This document shows, piece after piece, positions 44,950 to 56,561 of a stretch of 64,000 nucleotides of DNA. The stretch comes from Vermamoeba vermiformis (lineage: Eukaryota > Tubulinea > Echinamoebida), in the NCBI GenBank assembly GCA_045837725.1, contig JBEWZL010000294.1, forward strand, positions 186,001 to 250,000, read 5' to 3'. The notes beneath the pieces are model-generated. The model did no database searches, was not told the origin of the DNA, and was given only the letters and a program-made list of their open reading frames with translations. Both the position numbers and the translations under genes were made by a program. Each line of letters starts with the position of its first letter. Position 1 is the first letter of the stretch.

Positions 44950-47170
44950 CTAGGGTTTGTTCTTCAAGGATATTAGAAACTTTAGGAGCTGCTCCTGAGC
45001 GAAGTCAGTTGGCAAGTAGACGCTGTTGCTGTCTTTGTCCAGGTCAAATCGGTTCGAGATGATGATGTTTATCTTGGAGAGATCGATGCGCTTCAATATC
45101 GATGCATGAGCGAGGAGATTGACGGCTCCAGTGACCTGCGCAAACCTGTCGTGAAACAGCTCTGGATCAAACAGCAACGACTTGGCTTTGAGTTCTTGTC
45201 GCAGCCTCTCCATCATCCCCGACAAGATCTCCAAGTACTGCGTGTTGAATGGGTTGATGAGGTGCCAGGTCGCAATGGCGTCTGAATTGTCCTTCAAAAA
45301 CTGCACGACTTGATCGATCGACACCGTGTTGGCCAAGACGAGTGTAGCACCTTTAGAAGTGCGCACGAATCTACATAGCACTCCTTGTTGCGACTCTTGG
45401 CTCTCCTGCTCCTCGCTCTCACCGATCTTGCTTTGATCCTCCTCGATGACATCTTTAGTGATATTCTCGCCTTCAATCAGCACCGTGGACTTGTTGTTGA
45501 ACAGTGGGTTCTTGTCACTGACAATACGCAACTTGATGCCCTCAAGATTAAAGTCTTTGAGCTGTGTTATGCCACCAAGTAATTCTTCCATCGTGTTGAT
45601 TGCCTTCGCGATGCTGACATCTCCATAAGAAATTTCACCTAGTCTGAGTCGTGACCTCAGCTGAGTCTCGCAGAACTCGGTGAGCACCACTTCCTCACGA
45701 ATCTGCGTGCGTTGTTTGCCAATTACACCGAGGTAACCATCCAAATAGGTGCAGAAATCCTCCCACTGTCAGATCGGTATTAGTAAATGTTTCAATAGCG
45801 TTACGCGGGCACTTACAGTTGCGTGGAATGGCACTATAACAAATCCCGGCATTTGATCGGGTTTTACAAACTGGTCGGTGTCAATAAACAGCACTGGAAT
45901 TTTGTTGTTTTGGATGAAGTCCCACTGATACTTGCGATCAGAGAATGTTTCCAAGGACTTGAACGTGTTCAACGCTGCTTCTTGTTGCTCGCCACTGAGT
46001 GTCGGCGCATAGAAGTACATCTGCGAGTAGAAGAAGTCCATGTAGGTCAACATCTCGCCTGTTTTCACGAACTTTGCCAGCTTCAAGTGCGGCATAATTG
46101 AGCGCGGAACAACTTTCATTTGTTCGTCGATCATATCTGCACAATATGATTAGTTCGTGTTAAAATCGATCGCTATTGACGTTTAGTTATTGTGTTGATA
46201 TCGCAAGTCGTTTATACACGAACAGCATTGGCAAAGCCGCTGAATCGTGGGATTAATACTTGCTTCTCGAGGCTCCATAGTAAAGCAACACCTATTCCTA
46301 TACCTGATATGGCCTTTTTGACTCGTTTGTGCGCATTTTTATCAACGGTGAATGCGCCCTTGGGTTTATAACCCTGTTTGGCAGAGAGCTGTTTGTCAGT
46401 GTGCAGCAAGTCCTTGAAGAGGTCTTCAGACAGCTCAACACGTGCCTCTTTGAACAGTCGACGGATGTATAGCGCTGCTTCACGTTCCAAGACCCACACT
46501 GGATTCTGCTTCATAAAAAAGTCGTTCGGAAAACTGTATTCGAGCTTGATCCGCTCAAAACCATCAACTAGTGCAGCACTCATCTCAGCCTCAGTCTGCT
46601 CTTCGTCCTTAACACTGTCTTGCTTGTCTATGCGTTGTTGAATGGACTCGATTCTCTCTCGTACAACAGAGGCGCTGTCAGGTACATCCAACTTCGGTTT
46701 GGCCAGTGCCTCGTTTTCCTCTTTCTTGGGCTTATCCATGGGTCGCAAATAAAACTCGACTGCAAATTGCTGAGTCACTTTGTTCTTGTCGAAAGTGAAG
46801 TAGTTAGGCACCTCCGGATTCCAACCTGATCGCGATCAACAATTTTAGAATAATTTTCCAATATTCCACGTTATTCGCAGAATAAATGTATTGCTTGATC
46901 AAATCACTTACCGGTCCCAGAGTGATTTTCAAGGACATCCAAAAATGAGTTCAATTGTTTTAACGACTTCTCGTTGATAGACTGCATATTGGGCTGAGCC
47001 GTGAAGAAGTCAGGGTGCACTTTCAATAAAAATTGATTCAATGTCTTGCGCAAACGACCAATGTTCTCAGAGGCATAAGATCTCCTGGATTGCTTGACAA
47101 ATTCAGGAGTTGATACCCTAGAACCAAGCCTCCATAGGCACGTAGCCTTCACAAATACAGACTTGAACAT
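44950..47170 (-). CDS. TCAIM-like mitochondrial protein (DUF4460/DUF4461)
   Basis: Four exons (47170-46912, 46825-46220, 46136-45817, 45765-44950) join in frame to 666 residues. The N-terminal block (LRKTLNQFLLKVHPDFFTAQ, INEKSLKQLNSFLDVLEN) is the J-domain-like DUF4460 of TCAIM (T-cell activation inhibitor, mitochondrial). The end (IIISNRFDLDKDSNSVYLPT, FAQEQLLKFLISL) fits DUF4461. The first ~30 residues are basic and acid-poor, like a presequence. The exon 2/3 join uses a weak donor (GTGTAT at 46219); without it the gene would read as two. The molecular role is unknown. The start faces LYRM5 across 169 bp. Confidence 0.75.
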
Positions 47171-47339
47171 ATTAAAGTCTGTTTAGTGTGAGTGCGTGTC
47201 AGGCAAGATCGCCAAAATGACATAAAAAATTTTTACTTTGTTTTTATCAAGTTGCCAGTAACAGGCACAGCTGACAGTCAATTTCGCGTTGTTAATTATA
47301 AATATCTATCGCAAATATCGCTAGTATCGTTTTAGTACC
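47171..47339. promoter_or_regulatory. Short divergent promoter of two mitochondrial-protein genes
   Basis: Only 169 bp separate the start codons of the TCAIM-like gene (-) and LYRM5/ETFRF1 (+). Both products are predicted to be mitochondrial. The gap must contain both core promoters; no clear TATA box or palindrome is visible. Confidence 0.45.
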
Positions 47340-47779
47340 ATGGCCTCGCTACGGAGTCAGGTGATACAGCTCTACAAACAAGTACGCAGCACATCTGAAG
47401 CCGAACCCTCAAAATTTCATCATAGAGATGAATAAAAGCATTACCCATATTTTCCATAATTAAGAAAATTTCTGTTGCATTTTTCGATAAATTTCTGCAC
47501 GAAATTTGGTAATCTTGATTTTTATTTAGATCTGCAATTCCTAACTTTCCTATTAACTAGTTCCTATGGGCATCTAAGTCCTACCCATCTGGCTATGCTG
47601 CTGCCAGAGTTAAAGTCAAAGACGGCTTTATGAAAATGAAGGATGAGAAAGACCCCACAAAAATAACAGAGGCTATTGAACGCGGCAAATACATTATTAA
47701 AGAGCTCGAAGCATTGCATCAGCTGCATAAATATCGCTCTCTCAAAAAGAGTTACTACGGCTCTGATCCCGCAGAATGA
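47340..47779 (+). CDS. ETFRF1: LYR-motif protein LYRM5 / ETF regulatory factor 1
   Basis: Mitochondrial LYR protein that regulates electron-transfer flavoprotein. Exons 47340-47381 and 47561-47779 give 86 residues, the normal length. Family blocks are LRSQVIQLYKQ (LYR-like LxLYK), LWASKSYPSGYAAARVKVKD, FMKMKDEKDPTKI, IERGKYIIKELEALHQLHKY and RSLKKSYY. The 179-nt intron falls just after LYK-Q. Confidence 0.92.
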
Positions 47780-48529
47780 TTCTATCTTGTACAGCGCCTT
47801 ATTGTAATATATACAACCCCTTAACCAGCCATCGATAGCTTATATACGTACGAGATGTCGTCTAAAGAAGTACACCGCAAACAAGCAACATCGACCGTGC
47901 ACCCGGCCGCGGCAAGGTTCTAGCCGTTACCTCAAATTACAGAAGTGATTACTGGACCTTATAATACGGTACATATCAATGCATGATGAAAAAAGCGAGA
48001 ATACATAGATCATAATACTCTGAGGCTACAAATTGTAACACGGAGCAAACGCCATCCGCGCGAAGGGGCGCATCTACGATCGCTTAGAAGGCCAATAGTT
48101 GAAGATCGCAAGCAGCCAAAATTCTCCATAAATATCAGCAACGTATATCTGCTATGAACCGTCGTACAGCTTAGAGTTCGATCTGCCACAGATTTGGCAA
48201 CGGGGATGTTGGCTTTGTTGCCCAGACAAACTCGTGCCAATAAAGCGATCGAATGCGACATTCATACATCTACGAGAAGGAGGAAAATGCCTTGTGTTCG
48301 TAGCGCGTGATAAATAATATTGATAATTGCACGGGCCCAATCAATCGCGTGCGAGACAGAAAAAAAAACTGACGAATAAGGGACTAGTCCAAGCAACAAA
48401 CAAAACTTGAATCATCCCGTCCAGTAAAACAACCACCCCCAACCCACCGAACACCTCAGTTCTCCTCTATTTCGACTAGTTCGGAATTATTTTCGCATTT
48501 GATCGAAACGGAGTTAAATCAAGTCCAAC
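47780..48529. other. 750-bp gap with an unexplained, GC-richer block
   Basis: Between LYRM5 and casein kinase 1. The block at about 47860-48340 is more GC-rich than neighbouring intergenic DNA. It has a hairpin-capable GGCAAC...GTTGCC pair near 48193-48222 and a ccggccgcgg run near 47905. Two overlapping minus ORFs of 62 and 83 codons show no domain I know. It could be a non-coding RNA, a decayed gene or UTR. I found no snRNA, 5S, SRP or RNase P hallmark. Confidence 0.3.
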
Positions 48530-50707
48530 ATGACTACCTTGGAACCTGGACCAGACTTTACAATCAATAACCGCTGGGTTCTTGGTGCTAAAATAGCCAG
48601 CGGTGGCTTTGGAGCTATTTATAAAGGTATGTCCGCGTAACAACAGATAGTTTCAAATGCATTCAGAATCAAGCTTGGACCGATGATTAACCAAATTTTA
48701 ACCCTAGGCGTCGACTTAAAAACAAAAGAAGATGTTGCCATTAAAGTTGTAAGTCTTCGTTTTAACTTTTTACCGTTTTTAAACTCGGATGAGCTCCATC
48801 GAATCTGTGGCTTATTTCTGTCACTTTAGGAAAGTCGCAAAGAGAGAAACTACCTCGAAAAAGAGGCTCAGATGTACACAGACCTCTCAAAAGCAACAAG
48901 TAAGCACCAAGACTCCTCACACGAATTTCAAATTCCAAACCATCCAATAATTGATCCTGCGCTATTAAATCTCCGTATTTGTCCGTGGCTCCGCGACCTT
49001 ATGCACATAATCAATAGTTACCATCACGATATCCATCAAATAATGCATTTCGGGGTGCATAATCAGTGCTAGCTTGATCGAGAGACACGGCAAAGAAAAT
49101 TCGTTTCTTTTTGAAGATTCTTGCAATCATTTTTCAAAAGATACATAACAATAGCACATCAAATGTACATCGCGAGGATCGAACATTTATAATGCGGATG
49201 TGGCTAGTTTAAACAGTTTAACTTGCTGGGTGCACATCTAACTAAATTAACCAGTCCTCATAGGTGAAGAAGAAGACATCGGCGTACCTAGAGTAAGATG
49301 GTACGGCAAAGAAGGCCTTTTCCGCGTTGTCGTCTTAGATTTGATGGGTCCTAGCCTTTCGGATCTTTTCTACAGCGTTGGCAAGCAATTCTCGCTAAAA
49401 ACGACCTTGATGCTCGCTGAACAGATGGTAAGCATTGATTCAATATCGATTAAGATCCTATAATTGCTTCAGTAAATCACTAAGATCATCATTATTGATT
49501 TACGGATGGAATTTATGAATCTGTCGCTAACTTTCCTTAATAGATCAACCGCCTTGAATTTGTCCACAAGAAGCGCATTGTTCATCGTGACGTTAAGCCC
49601 GGTAACTTTGTAAGTATTTCAAGCTTGAATAAGTTCATGAAATTCAGCGGCTTATTATTGATTGTGTAGGTGATGGGCTTGGGTCGTAACGAAGGCAAAG
49701 TGTTTATTATTGATTTTGGTCTGTCAAACTACTATCAAGATCTAGCTGGTAAACACATTGGCTACAACGAAGACGCATCTTTCCACGGCACTCACCGCTA
49801 CGCATCTGTAAATAGTCATTTCAAAGTTGGTAAGTATTTGGCGTTAAACTCAAGCTTTTATATTGAATTTTTAGCAAGCGTTGCATCATTTAAAATAGTG
49901 ACAAATCTAACGTCTCATCCAGAACAAAGCAGAAGAGATGATCTCGAATCACTCGGCTATGTCCTCGTGTACTTCTTGCGCGGTGGATTGCCTTGGCAAA
50001 ACGTTAAGGCCAAGAAAAAGAAGAGAAGAGTCGTTATTGGTGAAATGAAGCGCGAACTCTCGATCGAGCAGCTGACTGCCGGTTTGCCCAGCGAATTTGC
50101 TACTTACATGCATTACGTCCGAGGACTTAACTTCTTGGACGTGCCTGACTACGAGTACATGCGCCGCTTGTTCCGCACTTGCATGCTCAAACACCAATTC
50201 GCGCCTGACGGCAAGTTTGATTGGTCTGCCAAGCCCAGCGCAGTTACTGCTAGCGTGTCCACGGCAGTCACCGCTGCTCCACTCCTCACTGGCGTCACTC
50301 AGTCTTACATGCAGCCCAGTTTGTTGCCGTCTTTGCAAACCTTGGCAGCGCTCGACCAACAACATCGCCTCTTCTCGGGAGATCCATTAGCCATTGCGCC
50401 GTCACTGCCGCTGTTGACTCCGATGCATCAGATCATGCCCTCAATGCCGCAGATCATGCCCAATCTGATGACCTATCAATCAAAGCCCATCGCCATTGCA
50501 CCTGCTTCGTACCCGCCCTTGACGGTGTCTATTCCTCAAGCCTCGATCAAGCAGGCCATCACAGCCACGGCCTCGAGTGTCACAATCACACCTGCTGTCG
50601 CTGCGACTGCTGGCCCTGTTACACGCAAGCGAAAGGCAGCTGAAATCGAGCCCAAACAACAGCCCCAACGCAATGTACGCCGAACCCGCGCCACTGCACA
50701 GAAATAG
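48530..50707 (+). CDS. Casein kinase 1 family Ser/Thr kinase
   Basis: 460 residues from seven exons (48530-48626, 48708-48748, 48830-48899, 49264-49427, 49544-49609, 49670-49829, 49923-50707). Kinase motifs are complete: Gly loop [17 protein letters not shown] lysine, catalytic loop [13 protein letters not shown] in [10 protein letters not shown] and the CK1 hallmark [20 protein letters not shown]. The RYASVNSHF segment replaces the usual RYASINTHL. After residue ~300 comes a low-complexity Pro/Ala/Thr/Met tail with [10 protein letters not shown] and a basic end ([11 protein letters not shown]). It is close to CK1 alpha/delta-type kinases, and the long tail could control localisation. Confidence 0.95.
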
Positions 50708-50888
50708 ATGTGCAATGAACACCCCATGTAATATAGAGTACATAGTCTTTTTTATTTAACCACCCCTTCTTCTTGCCAACCAACCCTGCGAAACCGGATT
50801 TAAAACCTGACTTGTAAATAAACTTGTTCGGAATTTAAAAATTAGCTTGCGTTAAATCTATTTCACATTTTATTCTGTACAATTGCTA

Positions 50889-53085
50889 CTATGACGCTAG
50901 AATCATTTTCAAAGCATCAACTAATAGGCCAGGAGTTTCATTCATCGCATCTGGATCTTGATCTGAGTCCGAAAGTATAGCACGCATTAAATACTCTTCC
51001 AACGGAGCAAAGAATGGCTTGGTATCGGCGAAAGACGCCAAGTTCTTGATTACAGCAGCAGCTTTCAATGCAATGTCGCTCTCTTCTTTGGCGTGTTCTG
51101 CCAGCAGTTCTGTCACGTGTCGCAGCAAGTTTTTAACTTTGCAGAAATTGACTGCAGTAGCACTGGGCAGATTGGCTGTGAGATGCATAATCGCGGTGAT
51201 TGCTAGCCCTTGAATATCGAGTTCTTCGTGCGAGGCCAACAATGCGCTCAATTCATGCGCCAGTGTTTGCAACAATTCTTCGTGTTTGTGAATCATCGCT
51301 GCGTTCTCCGGCACCGCTGTGAAGTTCGCAAAGAATTCAATTGCAAAGTTCCTTCGTGTGTTGTCGATGTCTGTCATGTCATCTTTGATGAACGAGACGA
51401 ACAGTGGCAGCGCTTTCTCGGCCAATTCATCGCCTGTAAAGTATCGCGAGCACGGGGCTAACATGTCTCGCAAATTGGTTGTGAATTCTTTTTGATCCAG
51501 GGCAATGTTGTCGTATTCAATGAACAGTCGCGAGCACTGATCTGCATCGTGACTGTGTGCTTGCAAATTTGTCGCGTCTTCAATAATCCGTGTGAAGATG
51601 AATGTAATTAACTTCTTGTTCTCGGCCAGTACTTTGTGATTGGCTCCAATAGCCACTAAATTCCGCAATACTTGTGTGATTTTGACTAACTTTGACTTGT
51701 TACTTTGTTGTTGCAAATTAAATATCCGTTCTCTTCGTTCTACGCGTGTATTTCCATTCTTAGTATTGTCTGCTGTGACTGTATTGTACAATTGCACCAA
51801 ATAATCCACCAGCGGATCCAAGAGTCCGATGGCACTCACTGTAAGATCAATGCCATTTTCATACGACTTTAAGAGCAATAAATTGATAGCAACTTGTTTG
51901 TCTGATTCGCTGCCCCACATGAATATTTGTCTGATTTTTTTGTACAAGAAGTTATCTGATATCGCAAGTAATTAATAACACCGAATAAGAAACAACCAAG
52001 TCGTTAAACTACCTTTGTTGAGCAGTGAAGATTGAGCAGGGATAGGTGTTCTAGTGTAATCTAATACGGACGAGTTAGCACGAGTAACAAGAGTGGCAAG
52101 AGTGCGTACCTCGAGTGTGGGACGTGAGCATGAAAGGATTGTGCAGCGGTGTGATTTGACCGAGTGAGGTCGAGCCACTGATTGGCTGTGACTTGGGACG
52201 GTCACTGACACGCGGTGTGCTTGGCGGCGATGACATGGTGACAGGGGCACTGAACCCCCCTGGTGAGTTAGGAGGTGATGCCTCGTCGAATAAGAGCTCG
52301 TATTTGCCGCCTTGTTTCTTTTTTGGCGTGTAATCAATACCGTCGTCTGGCAGTCCAAACAGATGCACCCTGAAAATGGATTAGCACCCAGCAGAACAGA
52401 ATAACGACCGCTAAAATGTTTAAAAGAATTATTTTAGATGCTATTTCATGGTTTTACCTTTCGTAAGCATAGAGATACTTCATATAATGAATACGCAAAG
52501 TGAATCCAGCGTTAGTACACGTCTTCGGGAAGTTAAATACACGAGCTACGTTCTTCCAATTTTTCCCTTCAATTACATGCTGCAGTCCGCCTTGGCGAGC
52601 GACTTCGGTGTATAATAAAAATAGATCGACTTCTCTGTGACCTTTATAGCGGTAATTAGATTCGATTCGAGTAATTCCATAATAATTTAAATAGCAGTAC
52701 TTGGGTATATTATTAACTTACCTAATTGTGGGACACGACCGATAGGAGTCCTACGAAAAAAAATAATTATTGATTAATTCTAATTGCTGCGGTAAATACA
52801 AATAGCGATAGCAATAAATTATATTACGCATTAAAAAATGTTATAAAATATTTTGAGCCTATTGAAAACTTCTGAAATTTAACGGATGCGTAAAATATGC
52901 TAGGTGAATTGCTTGCGTTAATATTTGATTGATAGATTAACATACTTTCGCTTTTTCATAAATGTAAATAAGTGGTCGGCAAAGGCCTTTCGTTCCATGT
53001 CTGGATCGACGGGATTGACCCACGGATGGTTTGCCGCAAACCGAGCCGCCAATAACGGGTCTTCGAACTGAAGCATGCCCGTCAT
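50889..53085 (-). CDS. ARID-domain protein with armadillo-like repeats (ARID2/RSC9 type)
   Basis: Putative subunit of a PBAF/RSC-type SWI/SNF remodeller. Exon 1 (53085 to ~52945) encodes MTGMLQFEDPLLAARFAANH and WVNPVDPDMERKAFADHLF. Next come the rest of the ARID domain (REVDLFLLYTEVARQGGLQH, NWKNVARVFNFPKTCTNAGF, IHYMKYLYAYER), then a Ser/Pro-rich linker. The large last exon (51947-50889) is alpha-helical and repeat-like (AINLLLLKSYENGIDL, AVIKNLASFADTKPF), consistent with the armadillo-like region of ARID2/RSC9. No C-terminal zinc fingers are seen. It is head to head with the next gene, 154 bp apart. Confidence 0.75.
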
Positions 53086-53239
53086 GTTGGTTACTTTAAA
53101 GTTACAATAAAACGTTTTGTTCTTAGCTTCGTTCCCAATTGGCGTCCACTAGCGTGTCCACCCTGGTTGATTTTTTGTGGATCCTGTCCCGAGTTTAGTT
53201 TACAATCTATCAAGAAACAACTACAATATTGCACGCAAG

Positions 53240-56200
53240 ATGAATTCCGAAGAACAGTGAGTTGAACTAAGTCACCAAAAAAAGTCTTACTAGCGACGCG
53301 ATCGCGTCGAGCAGGGCTGGCTTACGGCTTGGTAAACCAACCAAACGATTTATGCAACATCCCGACAGCAAATATAACCACTCGTTAATTGAAATTCTAA
53401 ATTGACGATGCAAAATCTAAAGTTTTACGTTTTATTTTTATTATTATTTCTAATGATTTTTTCAGCAAAGGCCTCGATCTGCAACGCGCAACCCCGCTCC
53501 AAAAAGCCATATACGATAAAGACATAAATCGAGTGAAAGAAATTATTCCTCAGCTTGACGCCAAGCAGCTAAAATGGGAGCTAATCCACTCTAAGTTGGA
53601 TATGCTTTCCAGCACGAGTTTGGTAATTGTTTTGCCCCTGACGAAATATATATAGCAAGCCAAATCTAACTTTTTTCTTAAGGCTCTCAAGTTTGATCGT
53701 ACGCGCCAAATTGCTTCGTACATTCTTCGCTTTGTTGTTGATCCCGAGAAGGTCGAGGAACAAAGCGTACTAACATGGTTCCAGCTGTTTGGTACGTAAC
53801 GCACGTCGTAACTGTCGTAGTCATTACTGACAGCACCTCTATCGATAGAGCTGACAGATAAAATGTATCGACACTTCCAAGCGCATCTAACGTCAAAACG
53901 CATGGCTACGGTGCTGATGGGTCTGCGGCCGTACATTCAAAACGATGAGCTCGAGTTAAATGAACTCGTCGCGAGACCAAAGTTCTTCAAAGCTGCCTGG
54001 ATGCTCGGTGCCAAATACGTTCCCAAGTATCACGGTAAGGGACGTGATGTCACTCGTGCCAGTCTAATCACTTTGACAGGGGACTCCTTTGCCTCGCATG
54101 TGTACTGGGCTCAAAACATTACTAGGCCCGAGAAAAGGAAGCTGTTTGATTGGATGCGCAGTGTTAGCATGTACCACGCGAACCCGTTGGACTTTGACAT
54201 TCAAGCCGAACTCACCTCGGGCACTGCCGCACGGAGCCGTTGTGATTTCTTAATGCACCTCCCGCAAGAGAAAGGTACGTAGCGTCGTCAAGCAAGTGAC
54301 GCGGTGTCTAACGGCTGAACAGAGTGGGACGAGGAAGGCTTCAACTTGTTCCACTGCGCCGCATACAGACGAAAACCGTCTTCGTTTTATGGCGCAGTCA
54401 CTCATTACAGTGTTGTGGGCTATCCAAAAAACTTTATTGTAGATATGCTGTTGCTCAAGTAAGTCTTGACCATCGGACACGTATCAGTGGGATTAATCGG
54501 CGATCGCAGAAATGTTCACGGAATCACGCCATTGTCTGTAGCGTTGATCAAACACGCCATGACGGATTATCTCGTATTCCCTAAAGGTAAGGCGAGAACT
54601 ATTATTAGATAATACGCCAATTAACCAACAAATATTCTCACTCAGAGGTCACTCTTGCTATTCGCAAAATAGTGAAAACTGGAGCCCTCGAGTTGATCGA
54701 GCCCGTTTTCAATTCACACGTGATGCGCTATTGTAAGCCCTTCGTGTACTACTTGTACTCGAGTGGCGTGACACCAGAGATGTTCTCTAAGGCCTTTGGA
54801 GATCGATACGGCAATCCGTTTGAAGAGGCATTGACGACTCACGCGAGTTATCAACCACCCAGCGAGTCAAATGCCATGGAGACCTACGACCCCACGGCAC
54901 CGTCGTTCAATATCGACGAGTTACTGACCGAGCTCGTTTATGAGATAGCGATGCTGTTGAGTCCCGAAGATATGTTCAGCCTGTTCACCGTGTCCAAGAA
55001 GCTGACGAAGCTCTTGCGCCAGCCAAATGACGTGTTCTGGAACAAATATCACGCGGCTCATTATCATCCGTTGAATGCACCTTGTCCTTCACTGAGACAA
55101 CGTGTCATTTTAGAGGTCAAGTAAGGCTGCATTGTCTAATTTTAAAGGGTCACACTCATACTTGTTTAAGGGGTCGACGCAACTGGCAGTCAAACAAGTA
55201 TCACGATTTGAAATTGAAAAAGCACCATTTCTCGGTCATGGATGACAACTGGATGATTTTATCGACGAGAAACACCTCTCTTGACGAGGCATTTTTGAAA
55301 AGCAAACCAATTCGTGTGTCGTATCACTATTGGAACTGCCACACGCAGCAGATGCACCGTGGAAATGAGGACTTGGGAGTATTTCCTAGTTTGATACTGA
55401 GCAACTACAATTACAACAGTAGCGCAGGCCCCGTGTACTTTGGCGATGGCAGTCTTGACGGGAAGTACCGAATCGTTCGCGGCCAAGAAGTGATTGACTG
55501 CACGGCCCTGGAAGAATTCTTGGTTGGCAGACCAGCGACACCGTACTTCCGCATCAACTACGAGCTGATCGATCATCGCATGTTTGTCAGTGAGCGTGAG
55601 TATAACAAGCATTGTTGATCAGTACGAGGGACTCATATTGCAATACATGACAGGCTCAGCAATCTATGACCCAGAGTGCGACAAGATTGTTGGTCACTTG
55701 TCCAGTGTGCCAGCCTTCCACTTCACAGCTCGATATGGCACTTACTTGCCGTACTCCAAACAAATGTTGGTGCTTAACAACAACATCGAAGTGGAGCTTT
55801 ACGACTTGAACCACAACAGAGTAGCCACATTGCCCTCGATGGTCGGACTGGACCGCGTGCCAGTGCAAGTCGACGAGCACACCCTCGCTTATTACTACAT
55901 CGCTGAGTCCCATCACAAAATTGGGTTTTTTGATCTGCGCATGAACCAGTTCGTCGAGCATTTGGGAGATCACATCAAGGTAATGCATTGAGTTGTATGT
56001 ATGCGGGGTCTAATTTCCTCCCAGCAACTGGTCAACATTCCAACAGTGAGCTTGAACGGCGAGCGAGTTATATTCGGACATCCAACGCTACGCATCATCA
56101 CTTCGTGGAACCTTCGCACACGTCGTTGGGAGTTTGTGGACGACAATTGGTTCTTTCCGAGCGCGTGCAATCAACGCTATCTCGTTGGTGATTATGGAGA

Positions 56201-56249
56201 CAGCGTTATTATTCGTGACTTTTGCTCAAACAGCATTAAGTATGACTAA
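53240..56249 (+). CDS. Ankyrin-like / F-box-like protein with propeller-like C-terminus
   Basis: Multi-exon gene of about 730 residues. The start ATG at 53240 is joined through a GTGAGT intron to LDLQRATPLQKAIYDKDINR, an ankyrin-like repeat. The middle is helical (LKFDRTRQIASYILRFVVDP). An F-box-like segment follows (LTELVYEIAMLLSPEDMFSL, FTVSKKLTKLLRQPNDVFW). The last third has beta-rich blocks such as IEVELYDLNHNRVATLPSMV and IGFFDLRMNQFVEHL, which look like propeller blades. Probable ubiquitin-ligase adaptor; substrate unknown. AATAAA at 56268. A decayed partial copy of its 3' end lies 240 bp downstream. Confidence 0.65.
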
Positions 56250-56488
56250 CGATGACGTTTGTGTTGCAATAAATATATTTGGTACGTTAATTCGTTGTGT
56301 CGCATAGAACTACTAACTGAGGGTGTTTCGACATTTCAGACTAAAAGGTATTATTTTACGTAAAACAATCTGAACACAATTGCGATGGACATTATTTTCA
56401 CTAACGCTCTAGTGGATAATGGAGCACAATATTGAAAATGTAAGCTCCTCTTCGGATCCAGTGCCAAGATGCTTTCTATGAGACTCCT

Positions 56489-56557
56489 ATGTATTCGGAC
56501 ATTCAACACTACAGTGTTGTAATTCGTGACTTTTGTTCAAGCCCATTAAGCGACTAC
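56489..56557 (+). pseudogene. Eroded duplicate of the 3' end of the preceding gene
   Basis: GTATTCGGACATTCAACACT at 56491 resembles gene positions ~56073-56092. It then runs straight into ACAGTGTTGTAATTCGTGAC and TTTTGTTCAAGCCCATTAAG, which match ~56201-56246, where the gene has ACAGCGTTATTATTCGTGAC and TTTTGCTCAAACAGCATTAA. About 110 bp of the parent are missing between the two blocks. It ends just before the stop codon of the convergent hydrolase gene. It is a non-functional tandem-duplication scar of a host gene. Confidence 0.75.
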
Positions 56558-56561
56558 TCAT

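Noticed and set aside
46145-46219. Gene boundary splitting the TCAIM-like gene in two
   Set aside because: Using the GTGTAT donor keeps the frame through all four exons, and the two halves match the N- and C-terminal domains of one known protein.
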